Shown here: positions 26,116-34,405 of the stretch, one piece after another
Numbering within the stretch: position 1 is the stretch's first letter
Layout of the letters: the number at the start of each line of letters is the position of its first letter
Assembly: GCA_900543305.1 (NCBI GenBank)
Contig: UQQZ01000005.1
Coordinates: 1-57,606 of the forward strand
Reading direction: 5' to 3'
From: an uncultured Oscillospiraceae bacterium
GTDB lineage: Bacteria; Bacillota; Clostridia; Oscillospirales; Acutalibacteraceae
DNA: 57,606 nucleotides
Program-made: the position numbers and the translations under genes
Notes under the pieces: generated by a model
The model's database searches: none
What the model saw: only the letters and a program-made list of their open reading frames with translations
Told to the model about the DNA's origin: nothing

Positions 26116-27480
26116 TTACTCCAGGCTGACACGCAACAGATTCTCGGGAGATCCCAGGTAAAACTGATCACCCGCTCGTAAGCGGCAGGGAACGCCCTGA
26201 GACAGCCTTTGGTGATTCTCCAGGAAAGTGCCAAAGGAGGACCCCAGGTCTGTCAGGATGAAATCCCCGGAAGCCCCATCCCAGGAAAGGGAACAATGGC
26301 GTCGGCTCACGCCAGGTGTCCCAGACCGAAACACTACTTGACACTCCATCTCACTGGTGCCAATCAGGATTTGACGTCCTTGGATGGGAATGCGCATGCC
26401 GTTATGCTGCTGGGCTAAAGACCGAAGAATGGGTTTCTTTTGAGGGGGTGTAGGAGGTGCCGGTATAGGAGCAGGCGGGGAAACGTTCTTCCTCCCGTTT
26501 TTCCGAAGCAGCAGGAAAATGACCACGACAGCAACGGCCATTACCGCAACGCCAATTACGATCCACAGCGCCGTGGGTACCCCTTGATTGCCGCTGGTCG
26601 ATGAATCCGCCACAATGGGTTGGTCAGCGTTTTGAGAGCCACTTTGAACGGGATCTTGAGAAAGCGTGTCCCCCGTTTCCACAGTGGATCCTTGGGAAAC
26701 CTCCACATAGGGAACATCGTATTGCTTTAAGTAAGGGATCACCTCATCGATATTCACCGCGTAATACACTTCCGCGGCCTCCTCGTTGGAGACAGAGGAC
26801 ACCGCTACCCCAACGGCCTGGCCGTCGCTGTTGACCACCGGTCCCCCAGAGTTACCGGGCCGGATCACACAGTCAATTTGAAGAAGCCTCTGTCCCGTAC
26901 CGGACGTGGTGAGCAACCGGCTGACACTGCCACTGGTAACACTCACATCGGAAGGCCCCCAAGTGGTGGTGGCGTCCGCAAAGATATTTTCCGCCAAACC
27001 GGGATATCCCACAGCATAAACCTCGCTGCCCACCATGCTGTCGGATGGGCTGCACAAAGTGAGAGGTTCCCGTTTCGACGTGGGAGCTCCTAATTTCAAC
27101 ACGGCCAAGTCCTTAGAGGAATCATAGGCAACGGTGTACGCTTCCTCAAATTCCGTGGAACTGTAATATACCCGAATCTTGCTGCGGCCGGTAAGGGTGC
27201 CAGTTGTAGTCTCGGCCTGAACCAGTTCGCCGGCACCATTTTCCAGGAAGGGCTCGATCACATGATGGTTGGTGATCAGGTATGTGGGATCCTCGCCAGG
27301 TTCTCCCACAAAAAATCCAGTGCCCCAGCCAAAGCTGAAAACACCTCCATCCAAGTCCAAGCAGGTGTTCACCACCACCACGCTGTTGCGGGTCTCCACA
27401 TCAAAGTCCGCGGAAGCGCCTATGGGTACCGTCCACACAAGGGTGACGATCAGCAAAAAGGTCAAAACTTTCTTTTTCAT
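26116..27480 (-). CDS. Trypsin-like (HtrA/DegP-type) protease with transmembrane helix and cytoplasmic FHA domain
   Basis: A 454-residue protein with a signal peptide (about residues 1-24, ending GASA) and an S1C-type protease domain with catalytic residues H73 (TNHHV), D124 (SKDLAVLKL) and S211 (RPGNSGGPV). No PDZ domain is seen. A Gln/Ser/Asp linker leads to one helix (about 304-326) with the basic stop LLLRKNGRKN. The C-terminal FHA domain (about 365-454) has IGTSEMECQVVF, VSRRHCSL and DLGSSFGTFL, a complete phospho-threonine-binding core. The protease works outside and the FHA domain reports inside. GTG at 27483 is an alternative start. An FHA-tethered protease in a kinase operon is unusual. 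Confidence 0.88.
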   Translation of the reverse strand: MKKKVLTFLLIVTLVWTVPIGASADFDVETRNSVVVVNTCLDLDGGVFSFGWGTGFFVGEPGEDPTYLITNHHVIEPFLENGAGELVQAETTTGTLTGRSKIRVYYSSTEFEEAYTVAYDSSKDLAVLKLGAPTSKREPLTLCSPSDSMVGSEVYAVGYPGLAENIFADATTTWGPSDVSVTSGSVSRLLTTSGTGQRLLQIDCVIRPGNSGGPVVNSDGQAVGVAVSSVSNEEAAEVYYAVNIDEVIPYLKQYDVPYVEVSQGSTVETGDTLSQDPVQSGSQNADQPIVADSSTSGNQGVPTALWIVIGVAVMAVAVVVIFLLLRKNGRKNVSPPAPIPAPPTPPQKKPILRSLAQQHNGMRIPIQGRQILIGTSEMECQVVFRSGTPGVSRRHCSLSWDGASGDFILTDLGSSFGTFLENHQRLSQGVPCRLRAGDQFYLGSPENLLRVSLE

Positions 27481-27496
27481 CACAGTTTCATCCTTC

Positions 27497-28318
27497 CTAT
27501 TGTACACAGCGGATCACCACCGCCGTGTAATTATCCTGATGAGGCAACGCACGCTTTAAGATCTCCTGTTCCATTGCCGTGCATATATAGCGGGGAGTTT
27601 CCTGCTCCAGGCAAGCAGTAAGGAGATCCTCTGTCAGTGCGCCGCTGATGCCGTCAGAGCAGAGCAGCAAAACATCCCCTGACGCTAACAGCAAGGGCCG
27701 CCGAAGCAGATCCACCTCCTCCATCCCCTCCATACCCAGAAATGAGGTGAGGGCGTTAGTCTCCAAATGGTTTTTGCCAGCGGAAGGGTCCATATTTCCC
27801 GCCCGCAGCTCTCTCAGGTAAATCTGATGACGCAGATTGTGGGGCAGGTTCAGCCGGTTAAGCTGATGATCCCGAAGCAGGTACAAACCACTGTCCCCCA
27901 CACTGGCAAACCACAGGCGCCCATCATGGATCATACAGGCCACTGCTGTGCTTCCCCCCTGGCCTTCCAGCAGGCGGCAGACTCTATCTCCCGCTAAACG
28001 GACGGCGTCTTCCAGCTGGCTTGCTGGATCCTTTTTCCAGTCCATCAGTGAGAAGCTCTCCGCCAAGCTGGACACCGCAGCAGAACTGGCCGCCCGTCCA
28101 TCTGCCATGCCCCCCATACCATCGGCCACTACGGCAAACAGGCCTTCTTCCTGTATTTTCAACACATCCCGGTCATTGAGAAGAAAGAAAGCGTCCTCCT
28201 GACTGTCTCGGCTACCGAGCCCCTGCAGGGAACCGGTCTGAAACCCCATAGGGGAACGCACAGGGTCCGGGACAGGTGCTACGTTCTTACGACCTTTCAG
28301 CCACGAAAAGATCCCCAT
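27497..28318 (-). CDS. PP2C-type protein phosphatase (second in operon)
   Basis: A 273-residue PPM-family phosphatase with motifs SRDSQED (about 36-42), VVADGMGGMADG (D66), SVGDSGLYLLRD, LLCSDGISGAL and HQDNYTAVVI. A basic N-terminal tail (MGIFSWLKGRKN) precedes the domain. It lies 3 nt downstream of the zinc-ribbon/FHA gene and upstream of the protease gene. As the one next to the soluble FHA protein it may act on that protein (inference). Confidence 0.9.
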   Translation of the reverse strand: MGIFSWLKGRKNVAPVPDPVRSPMGFQTGSLQGLGSRDSQEDAFFLLNDRDVLKIQEEGLFAVVADGMGGMADGRAASSAAVSSLAESFSLMDWKKDPASQLEDAVRLAGDRVCRLLEGQGGSTAVACMIHDGRLWFASVGDSGLYLLRDHQLNRLNLPHNLRHQIYLRELRAGNMDPSAGKNHLETNALTSFLGMEGMEEVDLLRRPLLLASGDVLLLCSDGISGALTEDLLTACLEQETPRYICTAMEQEILKRALPHQDNYTAVVIRCVQ

Positions 28319-28321
28319 GGC

Positions 28322-29032
28322 TCACTCCTGGATATTGGCTTTCCCAGCCCATTGGAACCGCTCTCCACACAAGGGAATAAACAGGAACCGAGACTCTCCC
28401 AAATCCAGCTGATCATAGGCCTTCAAGGGAACAGGTGTGTACACAGGCTGGTCGTTGAGATAATTGAGATTGGAACCTTCTCCTGGAAGCAATTGGTAAT
28501 TGTTGTGACGGGCATCATAAGCGATTTTTGCGTGAGCGTGGCCGGAAATGGTCTGATCCCCTTTGATGCACACGTCGTTGCTTTCACTGCGGCCGATGGT
28601 ATTGATTCTGGCCAAGAGCCGGTAATCGGCTCCCTTATCCGGGCCTTCGATACACACCAGCCATCCCACCACCGGGTCCAGCCCGTACCGCTGCTTAAAC
28701 ACTGCCACCGTCTTGTTGGATCGCTCTTCCCGTTTGCGGTAAGCGTCCGGGGCAACGGTTTTTCCAGAATCCTCCACAGGCAAAACCGGCATGATCCGTT
28801 CCCCATTTTCCTGACCATTGGGATTGCCGCCTGCAGTTGGGATGGAACCATTTCCACCGCCAGGACTGACCGTCCTCCCAGGGTCCGGAACGCCGTACCC
28901 GGAGGGGGCGACCGTCTTTCCCCCGTCACCAGGACCAAACCGGATTTCTGTGCGCACATTGTTGCAATAGGGGCACACAGCGTACTGGTCCGAATCGTAT
29001 ACATGGCCGTTGGCACACTCTGTATATTTCAA
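28322..29032 (-). CDS. Soluble zinc-ribbon and FHA domain protein with KTV motifs
   Basis: A 236-residue cytoplasmic protein. The N-terminus has a small zinc-binding motif (C6, H10, C20, C23). A flexible Gly/Pro-rich linker (about residues 30-105) carries GKTVAP, GRTVSP, GKTVAP and NKTVAV. The C-terminal half is an FHA domain (about 125-225) with IGRSESNDVCI and ISGHAHAKI. The layout resembles that of small kinase-substrate FHA proteins such as GarA/OdhI, where a phosphorylated N-terminal threonine is bound by the FHA domain. Here the repeated KTV threonines are candidate targets of the adjacent kinase. It lies 15 nt after the kinase gene. Confidence 0.88.
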   Translation of the reverse strand: MKYTECANGHVYDSDQYAVCPYCNNVRTEIRFGPGDGGKTVAPSGYGVPDPGRTVSPGGGNGSIPTAGGNPNGQENGERIMPVLPVEDSGKTVAPDAYRKREERSNKTVAVFKQRYGLDPVVGWLVCIEGPDKGADYRLLARINTIGRSESNDVCIKGDQTISGHAHAKIAYDARHNNYQLLPGEGSNLNYLNDQPVYTPVPLKAYDQLDLGESRFLFIPLCGERFQWAGKANIQE

Positions 29033-29047
29033 CGTTCTTCTCTCCTC

Positions 29048-32002
29048 TCACGTATAATTTTGAACGAAGTCTTCAAAGGTGATCACATTGCCCGTATAGT
29101 TTCCAGAGATGTCCATGGAACACACAGCGGTGAATTTCCCCAGAAACTCCTGTAACCCGCTTTCATCGGTCTTGGTATCCCCTAGGATAAAAACGCCCGT
29201 TCCGGTATCATAGTTCACTTCCGAGGAGGCAAAGTAGCTTCCACTCTGCGTGAGGCCCTCCTCTGTGATGGGTGTAAACGAATAGGAAGTATACACCGTT
29301 TGGCCATCCGCTTCCTTTTTTTCCACCATCAAGTAGGAAGTGCCCTCTGCATCTTCGTAAATTCCCACTTTCCCGTTGTTTCCGCCTACAGGAACAAACA
29401 GCTCCTCACAAGCTGGAATCACCAAGCCATTGCCCCGCAAGTCGTACAGCGAATAATAGACCACATAGCCTTTCTCCGGGGTATTCAGCTCGTACAGGGC
29501 CAGGAACCAGGGACCGCCTTCCACCTCTACCAATCCACCGCAAGGGAACCCGCTATACCGGTCTACGAACCCCTCTTTCAACTTGATATCCTCTATGGCG
29601 AATTTGGCACCGGTCATGCCATGCTCGGATCCGGTAAATTCCTCAGACTGAGTGGGTTGGCTGCTTTCTGCCTGGGAAGAAGCTGGTGCGCTTCCCGGAA
29701 TCGATTTTTCCGGCGTGGACGGAACCAAGTTGGGATCACCACCAGGGTCTGTGGGCACTATGCGGGTTTCATACTCATAGGCGGCCCAAAGCACTCCATC
29801 CTTATAAACAATCTGTTTCACCAGGTTTCCATTGGAATCATACTCGTTTTCGTAGGTCCGCAGTGTTTCATCGTCCTCCTCGGGATCGTCCGGAGCGTCA
29901 TCCGAATACTCAGAGATCATTTCACCATGTTCGTCATACTTATACTCATTCAGTGAAAGGGGTTTTCCCTCACCGGTATAATGTCCGTAAAAAGTTCGAT
30001 TTCCCTGGCTATCGTATTCCTTTTTTGTCATAAACAGCAACTCACCCTGGTCATCATAATGATATTCCACCAGTTCATTGCCATCCTCATCAAATTCTCG
30101 CTCGTACACATAGGTCAATTCGCCGTCGTGATAACTGTTTTCCTTGATCACATTTCCCTGGCTGTCGTAGGTGTACTCGTCTTCAATCACATAATCCAGA
30201 GACCCATCTTCCAAGTAGGAATAGCTGGTTTCTTTTGTCAACACTCCTGCGTCATCGTACTCATACTCCCAGCGATGATCTACAGAGCCGTCATCATAAT
30301 AACTGACATGGGTCAATTCGTTGCCGGCGTCATCGAAAGTGCTCTCTGCCGTCAGAATTGGCTCTGCTCCTGCTTCGGAATAATAGCTTTCTCCGGTATT
30401 TCCCTCATAGATGTCTTGAGAAAAACTGGTTATTGTCCCATCCGAAGCGAAATAGGTCACTTTGATTTCGCGCCCGTTGGTGTCGTAAACAGAGTGCACG
30501 TAGGATTCCAAAGATCCATCCGGCTGGTACTCTGCTTGCATGATCTCGTTGCCCCAGTCGTCATACTCATACTTTCTGGAATACTCTACAGCGCCGGATT
30601 CATCGTAAGAGACCATCCCTGTTCTCAAACGAACCGTTTCTTCCCCAGACTCAGGAAGCAAAGTAACCTCTGCCTCCGAGGCAACTTGCAAGTTGCTCTC
30701 TACGGTTGCGTTAGATTGGCCGCTTACGGAAGATGGGGGATCCTCACTGACAGGCTCCACTTTTAGGGAATTCCCGAACCCACTGCTGGCAAAAACAGCA
30801 ATGGAAACCACCACCAAGAGCGCCGCCAAAACTCCACCGCCTATAAAAATCTTCTTTTTCTTTTCAGGAGTGAGCGAGGACATTTTACTGTCGTTGTTTC
30901 CACCGCCTTCATTATGAGGCGGGAATGGTTGAGTGCCACCATTCCCATCGCCGCCAGTTGGAGGTGGGGACGGCTGAGTCCCGTTGTCCCCATCGCCACC
31001 GGCAGGAGGCGGAGATGGTGGAACCACCGTGCCTTCCTCTCCTTCCCCTTTGCGCAAAGCCAGTTGGAAATCACCCATATTTTGGAAACGATCCTGCGCC
31101 GAAACAGCCAGCGCCTTGCACAAGGCATCTTCTACCCCCACTGGGATTTTGACGCCCAAACTGCTGGGCAGGATCAGATCATCCTCGTCCTGACGGTCAA
31201 TGGAATCCGGCGGGATTCGACCCGTGATTGCAAAATAGAAAGTTGCCCCCAGAGCATACACATCGGTAAAGGGTCCTTGGCGTCCATGGCGGGAATACTG
31301 TTCCTTCGGTGCAAAACCATGTTTGAGCACCACATCCAGACTGCGGCTCTTATCTCCCAGACTGTATCGGGCAGCACCAAAGTCCAACAATTTTACCTGG
31401 CCGTCACGGGTAATATAAATGTTGTCTGGAGTCACATCTCGATGCACAATTCCTTTACGGTGCACCGCAGCAAGGGCTTCCATAACCGGAAATAGAATCC
31501 ATTTGGCTTCCTGCCAGGAGATTTTCCCTCGATCCTTTAAATAGTCCTGAAAACTGGTACCCTGCACGTATTCCATGACAAAATAGGCGGTGTTGTTCTC
31601 TTCAAAATAGCTGTACACCCGAACAATATTGGGATTGCCAATAAACTCCGCCAAGGTCTTTGCCTCGTTGAGAAAACATTCTTTGCCGTAGGTAAAGTTT
31701 TCTTCCCGCTGCCCAGTATAGGCAGAAACAGATGGTCCTTGCGAACGGGTAGCCATTGTGTCAGGAAAATACTCCTTCACCGCTACAAGCATGCCGGTAC
31801 GGTGATCCTGGGCCACATAGGTTATTCCAAACCCTCCCTGGCCCAACACGCGCCCCAAAATGTACTGGCCGTTCAGCACTGTCCCTGCTGGCAGCGCCAA
31901 TGGATATTTTCCTTGGTCTTTCCGCAAGTCATATCCACAGGCAGGACAAACCTCCGTTCCCTCCGGCAAAGGTTGAAAACAATTTGAACAGGTTTTGGAC
32001 AT
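29048..32002 (-). CDS. Transmembrane Ser/Thr protein kinase with extracellular YD-type repeats
   Basis: A 984-residue kinase starting at 32002 (AAGGGGG upstream). A zinc ribbon (C5, C8, C19, C22) precedes a Hanks-type kinase domain (about 45-315): glycine loop GQGGFGITYVA, K76, catalytic loop HRDVTPDN (D189; Thr replaces the usual Lys) and DFG at D207. A Pro/Gly linker (324-372) contains tandem GTQP-type repeats. One helix (about 385-406) leads to a roughly 575-residue outside part. Its first half has about eight tandem YD-like repeats (YDDWGNEI, YDSQGNVI, FDEDGNEL, YDSNGNLV); the last 150 residues are a separate domain. It heads the operon. The repeats may bind a wall or carbohydrate ligand (inference). 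Confidence 0.9.
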   Translation of the reverse strand: MSKTCSNCFQPLPEGTEVCPACGYDLRKDQGKYPLALPAGTVLNGQYILGRVLGQGGFGITYVAQDHRTGMLVAVKEYFPDTMATRSQGPSVSAYTGQREENFTYGKECFLNEAKTLAEFIGNPNIVRVYSYFEENNTAYFVMEYVQGTSFQDYLKDRGKISWQEAKWILFPVMEALAAVHRKGIVHRDVTPDNIYITRDGQVKLLDFGAARYSLGDKSRSLDVVLKHGFAPKEQYSRHGRQGPFTDVYALGATFYFAITGRIPPDSIDRQDEDDLILPSSLGVKIPVGVEDALCKALAVSAQDRFQNMGDFQLALRKGEGEEGTVVPPSPPPAGGDGDNGTQPSPPPTGGDGNGGTQPFPPHNEGGGNNDSKMSSLTPEKKKKIFIGGGVLAALLVVVSIAVFASSGFGNSLKVEPVSEDPPSSVSGQSNATVESNLQVASEAEVTLLPESGEETVRLRTGMVSYDESGAVEYSRKYEYDDWGNEIMQAEYQPDGSLESYVHSVYDTNGREIKVTYFASDGTITSFSQDIYEGNTGESYYSEAGAEPILTAESTFDDAGNELTHVSYYDDGSVDHRWEYEYDDAGVLTKETSYSYLEDGSLDYVIEDEYTYDSQGNVIKENSYHDGELTYVYEREFDEDGNELVEYHYDDQGELLFMTKKEYDSQGNRTFYGHYTGEGKPLSLNEYKYDEHGEMISEYSDDAPDDPEEDDETLRTYENEYDSNGNLVKQIVYKDGVLWAAYEYETRIVPTDPGGDPNLVPSTPEKSIPGSAPASSQAESSQPTQSEEFTGSEHGMTGAKFAIEDIKLKEGFVDRYSGFPCGGLVEVEGGPWFLALYELNTPEKGYVVYYSLYDLRGNGLVIPACEELFVPVGGNNGKVGIYEDAEGTSYLMVEKKEADGQTVYTSYSFTPITEEGLTQSGSYFASSEVNYDTGTGVFILGDTKTDESGLQEFLGKFTAVCSMDISGNYTGNVITFEDFVQNYT

Positions 32003-32068
32003 TCGCAAGTCCCCCTTTAGATCCTCCCACATGCATAGAATTGCTGAGAAAGAATTCTATTTTGTATC

Positions 32069-32097
32069 ATTATAACAATTTAGCAAAAAGTTCGCAA
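32069..32097 (-). promoter_or_regulatory. Sigma-A promoter of the kinase/FHA operon
   Basis: On the minus strand TTGCGA and TATAAT are 17 bp apart, about 65 bp before the kinase start. All six genes downstream are separated by 3-25 bp, so this is probably the main promoter. Confidence 0.7.
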
Positions 32098-32224
32098 TCA
32101 TTTATTCATATTTTTTCTATTACTTTTCTCATTTTTTCCAAAAATTAGAGATAACAGAAAAAAGCAATTACTCACGCAGGCAACAAATGACGGACCTCTT
32201 AGGTCATTTAAGGAAAAATGACAT

Positions 32225-32361
32225 AATTTTTCCCACAAAGGGACCTACATCGATACGCTGATAAGCCAGTATTTATGCACATTTCAGGCGTTTTCGTGGG
32301 AAAAATGAAAAATCAAGGTAATAATCCGGTTTTTCTCCAATTTTTCCCACCAATTTCCCAC
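32225..32361. repeat. Cluster of four AATTTTTCCCAC-type motifs
   Basis: The motif occurs at 32225-32236, inverted at 32296-32306, at 32339-32350 and shortened at 32352-32361. A fifth copy is at 33127-33138, upstream of the rubrerythrin gene. The cluster lies in the 489-bp space between the rubrerythrin and kinase genes, which holds no gene. It may be a set of protein binding sites. Confidence 0.5.
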
Positions 32362-32393
32362 AAAAAAATGAAATACATGGTTAGAAACAAGAA

Positions 32394-32421
32394 TGGGGAT
32401 AACGATTTCTCGTTATCCCCA
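32394..32421 (-). terminator. 12-bp perfect hairpin, possible terminator of the rubrerythrin gene
   Basis: TGGGGATAACGA pairs perfectly with TCGTTATCCCCA around a TTTC loop. The following T-tract is weak on both strands, so termination is likely but not certain. It lies 100 bp beyond the rubrerythrin stop. Confidence 0.5.
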
Positions 32422-32521
32422 TCTCAGGATTCTATTTGATTTTACAGCCTAGAAAATCGCTAAATCACTAGGAATTTCGCTATATCGAAGCTGGTCTAAT
32501 CGTATCAAATAGTCGTTAATC

Positions 32522-33067
32522 TTACTCGCCGAAGTAGCGCTTCAGCAGGCCAGCGAAAGCCTTGCCGTGACGAGCCTCGTCACGAGCCATCTCGTGAACG
32601 GTGTCATGGATCGCATCCAGATTCAGCTCCTTAGCCTTCTTGGCCAGAGCGGTCTTACCAGCAGTAGCACCATTCTCGGCTTCTACGCGCATCTCCAGGT
32701 TCTTCTTGGTGGAATCGGTCACAACCTCGCCCAGGAGCTCGGCAAACTTGGAAGCATGCTCAGCCTCTTCGTAGGCAGCCTTTTCCCAATACAGACCGAT
32801 TTCGGGATAGCCTTCCCGATGAGCCACACGAGCCATGGCCAGATACATGCCAACCTCAGTGCACTCGCCCTGGAAGTTCTCGCGCAGGCCCTGGAGAATT
32901 TCTTCGTCAACGCCCTTGGCAACGCCAACCACATGCTCAGCAGCCCAGGTCATCTCGCCAGCCTGCTCTACAAACTTCTCGGCAGGAGCGCCGCACACAG
33001 GGCACTTCTCGGGAGCAGTTTCGCCTTCGTACACATAGCCGCAAACAGTACATACAAACTTTTTCAT
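32522..33067 (-). CDS. Reverse rubrerythrin (NADH-dependent peroxide reductase)
   Basis: A 181-residue protein with an N-terminal rubredoxin domain (C6, C9, C22, C25) followed by a ferritin-like diiron domain with EEAEHASKFAELLGE and DEARHGKAFAGLL. This domain order is the reverse of classical rubrerythrin and is typical of the oxidative-stress rubrerythrins of clostridia, which reduce H2O2 (and O2) to water using NADH through partner flavoproteins. It follows the PerR gene on the same strand, which supports peroxide control. GGAGGAATTTCATC precedes the ATG. Confidence 0.93.
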   Translation of the reverse strand: MKKFVCTVCGYVYEGETAPEKCPVCGAPAEKFVEQAGEMTWAAEHVVGVAKGVDEEILQGLRENFQGECTEVGMYLAMARVAHREGYPEIGLYWEKAAYEEAEHASKFAELLGEVVTDSTKKNLEMRVEAENGATAGKTALAKKAKELNLDAIHDTVHEMARDEARHGKAFAGLLKRYFGE

Positions 33068-33171
33068 GATGAAATTCCTCCATTTTAAAATAGTTGTTAA
33101 GTTAAAATTGAAACTTTAGCTTTCTGAATTTTTCCCACGTAGGTGTTTTCTGGACAATTTACCGCAACCGC

Positions 33172-33582
33172 TCAACTAGCGTGTTGAGATTCCTCCGCCT
33201 CGCAGGCCGGACAAATTCCCTCGAACAACACTCTGGCCCCTTCTACCTTTAAATGGAAGCGATTGGAAATCTCCGCGTAATCTTCCTGTCGGAAGAACTC
33301 TTCGGGAATATCCAACACTGCTCCACATCGCTTGCAGACAAAGTGAGCGTGGGGTTCCACCTGGCCGTCAAAATGCTCTTGGCCATTGATGACGCCTACA
33401 CTGATCGCTTTCCCCGTCTCACAGAATTTTTTCAAGTTCCGATAGACGGTACCCAAGCTCAAGTTGGGATAGCGGGGTTTCAGTCGGGCGTAAACCCAGT
33501 CCGCTGTGGGATGAACGGTGGTCTCTTGCAATGCGTTTAAGATCGCCATTCGCTTTCTGCTGAAATTCTCTCGCTTCTCCAA
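33172..33582 (-). CDS. perR: PerR-type peroxide-sensing Fur family repressor
   Basis: A 136-residue Fur-family protein. The structural zinc site is C83/C86 and C124/C127. The regulatory metal ligands of Bacillus PerR (H37, D85, H91, H93, D104) all have counterparts here at a constant offset of 13 (H24, D72, H78, H80, D91), which argues for PerR over Fur or Zur. The chosen start is TTG with AAGGAAAG upstream. A PerR-like inverted repeat lies next to its own promoter, so it is probably autoregulated, and it lies upstream of the reverse rubrerythrin gene, a typical PerR target. Confidence 0.88.
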   Translation of the reverse strand: MEKRENFSRKRMAILNALQETTVHPTADWVYARLKPRYPNLSLGTVYRNLKKFCETGKAISVGVINGQEHFDGQVEPHAHFVCKRCGAVLDIPEEFFRQEDYAEISNRFHLKVEGARVLFEGICPACEAEESQHAS

Positions 33583-33668
33583 CCCAGTTCTTTCCTTTCT
33601 GTGTACTCCTACAAGATCGGTTTCCGGAATCTTTTTCGTAAATCCCCTGTTCCCTTTCTTGTGAGCCT

Positions 33669-33713
33669 AGTATAACACATGTTTTTCGATTTGTAAAGTA
33701 GTAATCGTTATTA
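33669..33713 (-). promoter_or_regulatory. perR promoter with PerR-like box
   Basis: On the minus strand TTTACA (33692-33697) and TATACT (33669-33674) are 17 bp apart. The imperfect inverted repeat TAATAACGATTACTA (33699-33713) lies just upstream of the -35 box and resembles the TTATAATnATTATAA PerR box. Confidence 0.6.
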
Positions 33714-33726
33714 TTTTTGATTTTTT

Positions 33727-34392
33727 TTACCGGAGCGTTTCCGCTAAAGCCCGCATCAAGGCTTTTTGGCTCTTGTCCTCGCTGACGGCCACCAATTCGT
33801 CCCCCCGATGCAAGATGGTGGAGCCGTTGGGGATCGTCAACACCCCCCGGCGAATCAAGGAGATCACCAGGGTACCGGAGGGCAAACTGATATCCTTCAG
33901 CGCTACCCCATCCAGAGCCGTATTGGTGGGCAAGGTCATGGAACAGATGCCCGCCTTTCCCTGATTCAATGTAGCAATCAGGTGCATATGGGCTAAATCG
34001 GCTTCCTGCTCGATCATCTTGGTGAGGATCTCTGTGCTGCTCACCGTGTTCTCAATTCCCAACACCCGGAATGTTTCGATATTCCGGGGATCGTTGACAC
34101 GGCTGATCACTTTTTTGGCGTGAAAATGATCCCGAGCCACCTGGCAGGCTACCAAATTGTCCTGGTCGCTGCCTGTAACCGCCATGAAGCAATCGGCGTC
34201 TTTGGCTCCCGCCGCCTCCAAAACGGCTATGTTGGTCCCATCTCCCCGAAAGATAGCGGCATCCAAATCGTCTGCCAACTTTTCACACTTTTGACGGTCC
34301 CGTTCGATCAAGCTGACTGTGTGCCGGCGTTCCAGCAAAATTCGGGTCAGATTCCAACCTGCTTTGCCGCCACCCACAACGATCATCCGCAT
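33727..34392 (-). CDS. TrkA/KtrA-type NAD-binding K+ uptake regulator
   Basis: A 221-residue cytoplasmic RCK protein. An N-terminal Rossmann fold (MRMIVVGGGKAGWNL, acidic ERD end of strand 2) is followed by a TrkA-C domain (about residues 140-220, ending GDELVAVSEDKS). Such proteins gate TrkH/KtrB potassium channels in response to nucleotides. It lies 13 bp after a second TrkA-type gene. No channel gene is seen in the window. The product ends close to the perR promoter. Confidence 0.88.
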   Translation of the reverse strand: MRMIVVGGGKAGWNLTRILLERRHTVSLIERDRQKCEKLADDLDAAIFRGDGTNIAVLEAAGAKDADCFMAVTGSDQDNLVACQVARDHFHAKKVISRVNDPRNIETFRVLGIENTVSSTEILTKMIEQEADLAHMHLIATLNQGKAGICSMTLPTNTALDGVALKDISLPSGTLVISLIRRGVLTIPNGSTILHRGDELVAVSEDKSQKALMRALAETLR

Positions 34393-34405
34393 AACTGCCC
34401 CTCCT

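Noticed and set aside
29700..30700. Possible CRISPR-like or tandem DNA repeat
   Set aside because: The repetition is at protein level (YD-like units of unequal length and sequence), not regular direct DNA repeats with spacers.
29300..30766. Plus-strand frames of 115-261 codons opposite the kinase ectodomain
   Set aside because: They are antisense to the repeat-coding region; repeated codons create open frames on the other strand.
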